NCBI GenBank assembly: GCA_030431785.1
Contig: JAUIIM010000016.1
Span: forward strand, 1 to 33,724
DNA from: Acidimicrobiia bacterium
GTDB taxonomy: Bacteria; Actinomycetota; Acidimicrobiia; Spongiisociales; UBA5794
Reading direction: 5' to 3'
DNA: 33,724 nucleotides
Made by a program: the position numbers and the translations under genes. The notes under the pieces were generated by a model, which was not told where the DNA came from, did not search any database, and worked only from the letters and a program-made list of their open reading frames with translations. Positions 30,546 to 33,724 of the stretch are shown here, one piece after another; within the stretch, counting starts at the first letter, position 1, and the number at the start of each line of letters is the position of its first letter.

Positions 30546-31688
30546 CTATCGCTCGATGCGTTGCTGCTCGACGACGAGGGTGACCGCCATCAGGGCGACC
30601 ACGCCTGCGAGGATCGTGACCCCGTTCAGCGACGCACCGGCGAAGACCCAGACCACGATCGCAGCCAATCCGACGATTCGCTCCGGTGGGAAGACCGAGA
30701 ACGCACGGTGAATCGCAGCGGCGACACCGGCCGTCGTCAGGGCCAGACCCCCGGCGAGCATGACGCCGAAGGCGGTCGGCACCGGTGACTCGGGGTGGAG
30801 GGCGACCTCTTCGAGCGCAGCGGCAGCGAGGACGATGCCGGCGACGATCGGAGCGTGCGCCCATGTATAGATGTCACGCACGTAGCGGCCGCGGTCGCGA
30901 TCGCCTTCGACGGCTTCGCCTCGATGCTCGAGTGCGGGCATCACGCGGTCGAAGTACGCCCACCACATCAGCCCCGCAAACGCACCAGCCGCTGTAAGAG
31001 CTCCAATCGTGGCCAGGTCGAGCCCGTCTCCATCGGAAAGCGCCGCAACGACAGGCAACCCGATGGCCACGATGATCTCGCCGAGAGCGATGATGACGAT
31101 CAATGCGTGACGCTCGGCCATGTGACCGATCCGGATGAGCCACTCGCTTTGTCCAGCCAGGATCATCGCAGCGAGCACGATGACGATCGCGACACCCCAG
31201 GCAATCATGCGAGCGCCGTCCGAGAGCGCTGCGCCGACCAACAGGGCAACGATGGCGAGCAGGTTGGGCGTCATCCACTTGATCGCTGACGACCGGAGCG
31301 TTGCGTGCTCCTTTGAGCCAAGGATTTGGATACCGAATCCGAGGACCATGATCGCCCCGAGGGCTACAGCGAATACCGCTCCCCCTGCGTCGAATGCTGA
31401 CGGCGTTGCAGCAGCCATCGGCACGCTGACCACCGTCGCGATGAGGAAGATCGTGCGGACGGCCCGACCGTTGCCTGACACGGCGTTCGCTGCCCATGTC
31501 ATCTGCTGCCAGGGAAGCCACAGAAGTGCGAACAGCATTGCCGCCTCCCCCACGCCACCCCAGGTCGGATGATGCACGAGGAGTCCGACGATCTGTGAGA
31601 GCGCAAACACATACGCCAGGTCGAAGAAGAGCTCGACGGGGTCTGCGGTGAAGTCCTCCGAGGCCGGAGGGAGTGGGATGCCTTTCAT
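30546..31688 (-). CDS. LtrA family membrane protein
   Basis: A 380-residue protein with about 10-12 membrane helices, of the low temperature requirement A family first noted in Listeria. It begins DPVELFFDLAYVFALSQIVGLL, the family signature, followed by LLWLPWQQMTWAAN, and contains HALIVIIALGEIIVAIG, another conserved block. The biochemical role of LtrA proteins is not known. The ATG at 31688 is 8 nt after a TACGAT box on the same strand. It faces the photolyase gene tail to tail with a 12-nt gap. Confidence 0.92.
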   Translation of the reverse strand: MKGIPLPPASEDFTADPVELFFDLAYVFALSQIVGLLVHHPTWGGVGEAAMLFALLWLPWQQMTWAANAVSGNGRAVRTIFLIATVVSVPMAAATPSAFDAGGAVFAVALGAIMVLGFGIQILGSKEHATLRSSAIKWMTPNLLAIVALLVGAALSDGARMIAWGVAIVIVLAAMILAGQSEWLIRIGHMAERHALIVIIALGEIIVAIGLPVVAALSDGDGLDLATIGALTAAGAFAGLMWWAYFDRVMPALEHRGEAVEGDRDRGRYVRDIYTWAHAPIVAGIVLAAAALEEVALHPESPVPTAFGVMLAGGLALTTAGVAAAIHRAFSVFPPERIVGLAAIVVWVFAGASLNGVTILAGVVALMAVTLVVEQQRIER

Positions 31689-31696
31689 GGGGACGC

Positions 31697-31702
31697 ATCG
31701 TA
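31697..31702 (-). promoter_or_regulatory. -10-like box upstream of the ltrA-like gene
   Basis: On the minus strand TACGAT (31702-31697) lies 8 nt before the ATG at 31688, with no Shine-Dalgarno, again suggesting a leader of two bases or none. Confidence 0.45.
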
Positions 31703-31734
31703 CCGGGTCGCCGGGGTCGTACCCGACCGGTTGG

Positions 31735-32928
31735 TCAGATGAGGTGGGGTTCGGTCTGGCGACCATCCAGCCAGGTGACGTCCGTCCCGTCGAACCAGGC
31801 GTCCTGCTCGAGCATGAAGCGGACGTCGCTGTCCCATTCAGGGACGAACTGCGTGGCCGACAATTCGATGCTGTACGCCGTGTCGGGGAAGAGTTGGTGG
31901 TCCCCCGCACCGGGAACGCCTTGTTGCTGGTCCCACAGTCCGATGGTCATCCCGGCCCCGTGTCCGTGTACGCCGATCGAATGCGTGTAGATCAATGCGT
32001 CGAGTTCCTCTTGTTCGCATCTGTCGAGCGCGGCTCGGAGGATCTCGTTCCCTGTCCGCCCCGTGATGAACTCGCTGAGCAGGATGTCCTGCACCCGGTT
32101 CGCCGTCCGGATTCCGGTGGTGAGGCCGGCCGGTGCGCCGTCCTCACCGTCTTTGAGGACGTAGGCGTGCTCCTGCTGGTCGGTGCACATGCCGTCGAAG
32201 ACGATGCCAAAGTCGACATGCAGGAAGTCGCCTTCGACGATCACTGCGGTCGGGTCATCGCTCTGACGTTGGATGGAGACGGACGGCTGGAACCAACTGT
32301 CGTACCCCTCGTCGTGGACGGTTTGGCGATACCACCAGACAAGGTCGTCGGTGGTGGTCGACCCTGGCGTGATCGCCTCATGACTGAGTCCTCTTCGCAG
32401 GATGCCGTGGGCGACCGACGTCGCCTCCGCAAGGGTTGCCCGCTCCTCGGGGAGTCGAGTCTCCAGCCAACGTATACCGAGGTCGCCGCCAGATACGACG
32501 CGATCGGCGATCTCGGGTCGAAGCGCCGAGCGGAGACGGTCGTGCATCGACACGGTGAGCCCATCGGCGTGGGCCTGGTGTGGTGAGGTCCCGATGGCGA
32601 TCGTGTCCGGGTCGATCTCGGCAAGTAGTGCATCGAGGCGACGCCACTGATCCGGCTCATCCTCGGGATTCCAGATCGCCTCGAAGTTCTCGCCGACCGG
32701 ATAGCGACTCACCGCGACGCGCCGGTCCTTCGTGAGGACCAGGATCGTCGTGCGGCGTGCGGACAGCCAATCTGCGGGAAGCATCGTCCTGAGGACCGGA
32801 TCCTCGGCGTACTCACGACCGATCAGGACCCAACAGTCGACGCCGGTTTCGTCGAGGAGTCGAGGGACGAGAGCATCCAACCGACGACGCAGGAGCGCAT
32901 CGGCGCGTTGCGCTCGGTTTCGCAGCAC
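31735..32928 (-). CDS. M24 family metallopeptidase (Xaa-Pro aminopeptidase-like)
   Basis: A 397-residue pita-bread metallopeptidase. The N-terminal creatinase-like domain spans about 10-150. The C-terminal catalytic domain has the metal ligands D239 (LHVDFG), D250 (GMCTD), H316 (YTHSIG), E355 (SIELS) and E374 (LEQD), the usual set of five. It should cleave X-Pro dipeptides or related substrates with two metal ions. The GTG start at 32928 uses the last base of the preceding TAG (TAGTG), so it is translationally coupled to a small membrane protein. Confidence 0.9.
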   Translation of the reverse strand: MLRNRAQRADALLRRRLDALVPRLLDETGVDCWVLIGREYAEDPVLRTMLPADWLSARRTTILVLTKDRRVAVSRYPVGENFEAIWNPEDEPDQWRRLDALLAEIDPDTIAIGTSPHQAHADGLTVSMHDRLRSALRPEIADRVVSGGDLGIRWLETRLPEERATLAEATSVAHGILRRGLSHEAITPGSTTTDDLVWWYRQTVHDEGYDSWFQPSVSIQRQSDDPTAVIVEGDFLHVDFGIVFDGMCTDQQEHAYVLKDGEDGAPAGLTTGIRTANRVQDILLSEFITGRTGNEILRAALDRCEQEELDALIYTHSIGVHGHGAGMTIGLWDQQQGVPGAGDHQLFPDTAYSIELSATQFVPEWDSDVRFMLEQDAWFDGTDVTWLDGRQTEPHLI

Positions 32929-33122
32929 TAGTCGCGCACCGAGACGAACATCAGGGCGACACCGGCGAGGATCCCGACGACAGGGAGTCCCGACCACCAG
33001 TGGCTCGGGATGTCGCCGACTCCGCCGCCGAGCTCGCCGATCGCCAGGACCAGCGCGAGCGCTGACAGCCCCGCGATGGCGAGACCTAACCACATGAGGG
33101 TGCGTCGTGATGACCAACTCAT
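32928..33122 (-). CDS. Small two-helix membrane protein
   Basis: A 64-residue protein with two membrane helices (about 9-28 and 45-60) and a tryptophan-containing loop (PSHWWSGLP). No family recognised. TACGTT lies 7 nt before the ATG on the minus strand. It overlaps the M24 peptidase start by one base and is the first gene of that pair. Confidence 0.65.
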   Translation of the reverse strand: MSWSSRRTLMWLGLAIAGLSALALVLAIGELGGGVGDIPSHWWSGLPVVGILAGVALMFVSVRD

Positions 33123-33129
33123 GGTCTCC

Positions 33130-33135
33130 AACGTA
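33130..33135 (-). promoter_or_regulatory. -10-like box of the small membrane protein / M24 peptidase unit
   Basis: TACGTT (33135-33130 on the minus strand) is 7 nt before the ATG at 33122, consistent with the leaderless pattern. Confidence 0.4.
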
Positions 33136-33172
33136 CCTCCCGATCGTGACTTCGGCAAGGGCTACCCACGGT

Positions 33173-33724
33173 TCACAGTGGGTCGTCCGGGAGGGGTTGG
33201 ACGTCGATCCTGCGCCGCCGACGCCGCTTCTGCGGGACGAGGTCACGCATCGCTTCATAGGGCCCGAAGCACAGCATCCGGTCGAATGCTTCGAGTTCCC
33301 GCTGCCGATACGGGTTCGGGATCACCGATGTGCCCCTGGTCAGCGTGAGGACGACGATGTCACGGTCCCTGAGCGCTTCGTCGATGGTCTGACCGACTTG
33401 CGGGGCACCTTCGCGTATCTGCAACTCTGCGACGCCGTATCCGGTACTCACGGACAACCGTTGGCGAACGTCGATCTCCGGGAAGGCCACCTGGCGGTCG
33501 ATGTAGTCGATGATCGCGCCAGCTACATCGAGCCCGGTTGCGGTCTCGATTCCTTGGAGGCCCGGCGAACTGTTGACCTCCATGACGAGGGGTCCATGGT
33601 CGCTCTCGAGCATGTCGACGCCGGCGACCTTGAGACCCATGATCTGTGCGGAACGGATTGCTACCTGTTTCGTTGCATCGTCGAGTTCCACGGGCTCGGT
33701 CGTCCCGCCTCGATGGACATTCGA
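33173..33724 (-). CDS. RimK-like ATP-grasp ligase with C-terminal RCK_C domain (5' end outside window)
   Basis: The last 183 residues are visible; the frame runs open off the right edge. The first part, [16 protein letters not shown]..., is the ATP-grasp core of RimK-type ligases, which add glutamate or other amino acids to a carboxyl group. Residues with [23 protein letters not shown] contain the metal-binding E-x-N pair. After about residue 100, the sequence [21 protein letters not shown]...GTSVIPNP...FDRMLCFG matches an RCK_C (TrkA-C) ligand-binding domain, and the end is basic (KRRRRRR). RimK proteins normally stop after the ATP-grasp domain, so this tail may regulate it in response to a small ligand. 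The modified substrate is unknown. Confidence 0.88.
   Translation of the reverse strand, partial: SNVHRGGTTEPVELDDATKQVAIRSAQIMGLKVAGVDMLESDHGPLVMEVNSSPGLQGIETATGLDVAGAIIDYIDRQVAFPEIDVRQRLSVSTGYGVAELQIREGAPQVGQTIDEALRDRDIVVLTLTRGTSVIPNPYRQRELEAFDRMLCFGPYEAMRDLVPQKRRRRRRIDVQPLPDDPL

Overview
The window looks like chromosomal DNA from a high-GC actinobacterium, most likely in or near the class Acidimicrobiia. That placement is an inference from several traits: an actinobacterial-type heliorhodopsin, start codons sitting 6-8 nt after TANNNT -10 boxes (leaderless genes), a Thr-rich anchored surface protein, SLH repeats fused to a PQQ-type dehydrogenase, and a RimK-like ligase with an RCK_C tail. 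No mobile element, prophage, CRISPR array or tRNA was seen. The window opens at the end of an rRNA operon (5S rRNA plus terminator). Coding is dense, and many neighbours overlap by 1, 4, 7 or 8 nt.

Region 1 (1-6.7 kb) runs on the plus strand: 5S rRNA, a Lys/Gly/Ser-rich TPR-like protein, a heliorhodopsin with its retinal lysine, a short SSB-like OB-fold protein, a cytoplasmic gamma-glutamyltransferase homologue overlapping an HTH-DUF2087-GNAT fusion, SURF1, and an AlaX-type tRNA editing protein. Several of these are preceded only by a -10-like hexamer exactly 6 nt before the start codon.

Region 2 (6.8-23.7 kb) is a surface polysaccharide locus. A five-gene, fully overlapping plus-strand operon (SDR, sugar C-methyltransferase, RfbF-like nucleotidyltransferase, PIG-L deacetylase, DUF2172/DUF4910 peptidase-like protein) probably makes an unusual, perhaps branched, nucleotide sugar. 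It meets a minus-strand group (beta-helix surface protein, GT4, Wzx flippase, GT2). Then come two plus-strand GT2 genes, a minus-strand Wzz-like / Wzy-like / glycosyltransferase operon, and the initiating polyprenyl-phosphate sugar transferase. The last is read divergently from wzz across a 360-nt control region with good promoter candidates in both directions. Together these are the parts of a Wzx/Wzy-type pathway: priming on a lipid carrier, sequential glycosyl transfer, flipping, polymerisation and length control.

Region 3 (23.7-33.7 kb) is mixed: a nitroreductase-family flavoprotein with the iodotyrosine deiodinase signature, a small PLDc_N-type membrane protein followed by an ABC-F ATPase, a VOC protein, a secreted SLH plus PQQ-type sugar dehydrogenase, two small membrane proteins, a DNA photolyase, an LtrA membrane protein, a small membrane protein overlapping an M24 peptidase, and the C-terminal part of a RimK-like ATP-grasp ligase fused to an RCK_C domain, cut by the window edge.

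The items I would look at first are the heliorhodopsin / SSB-like / gamma-glutamyltransferase neighbourhood, the five-gene sugar operon, the deiodinase-like flavoprotein, the SLH-dehydrogenase fusion and the leaderless promoter pattern.
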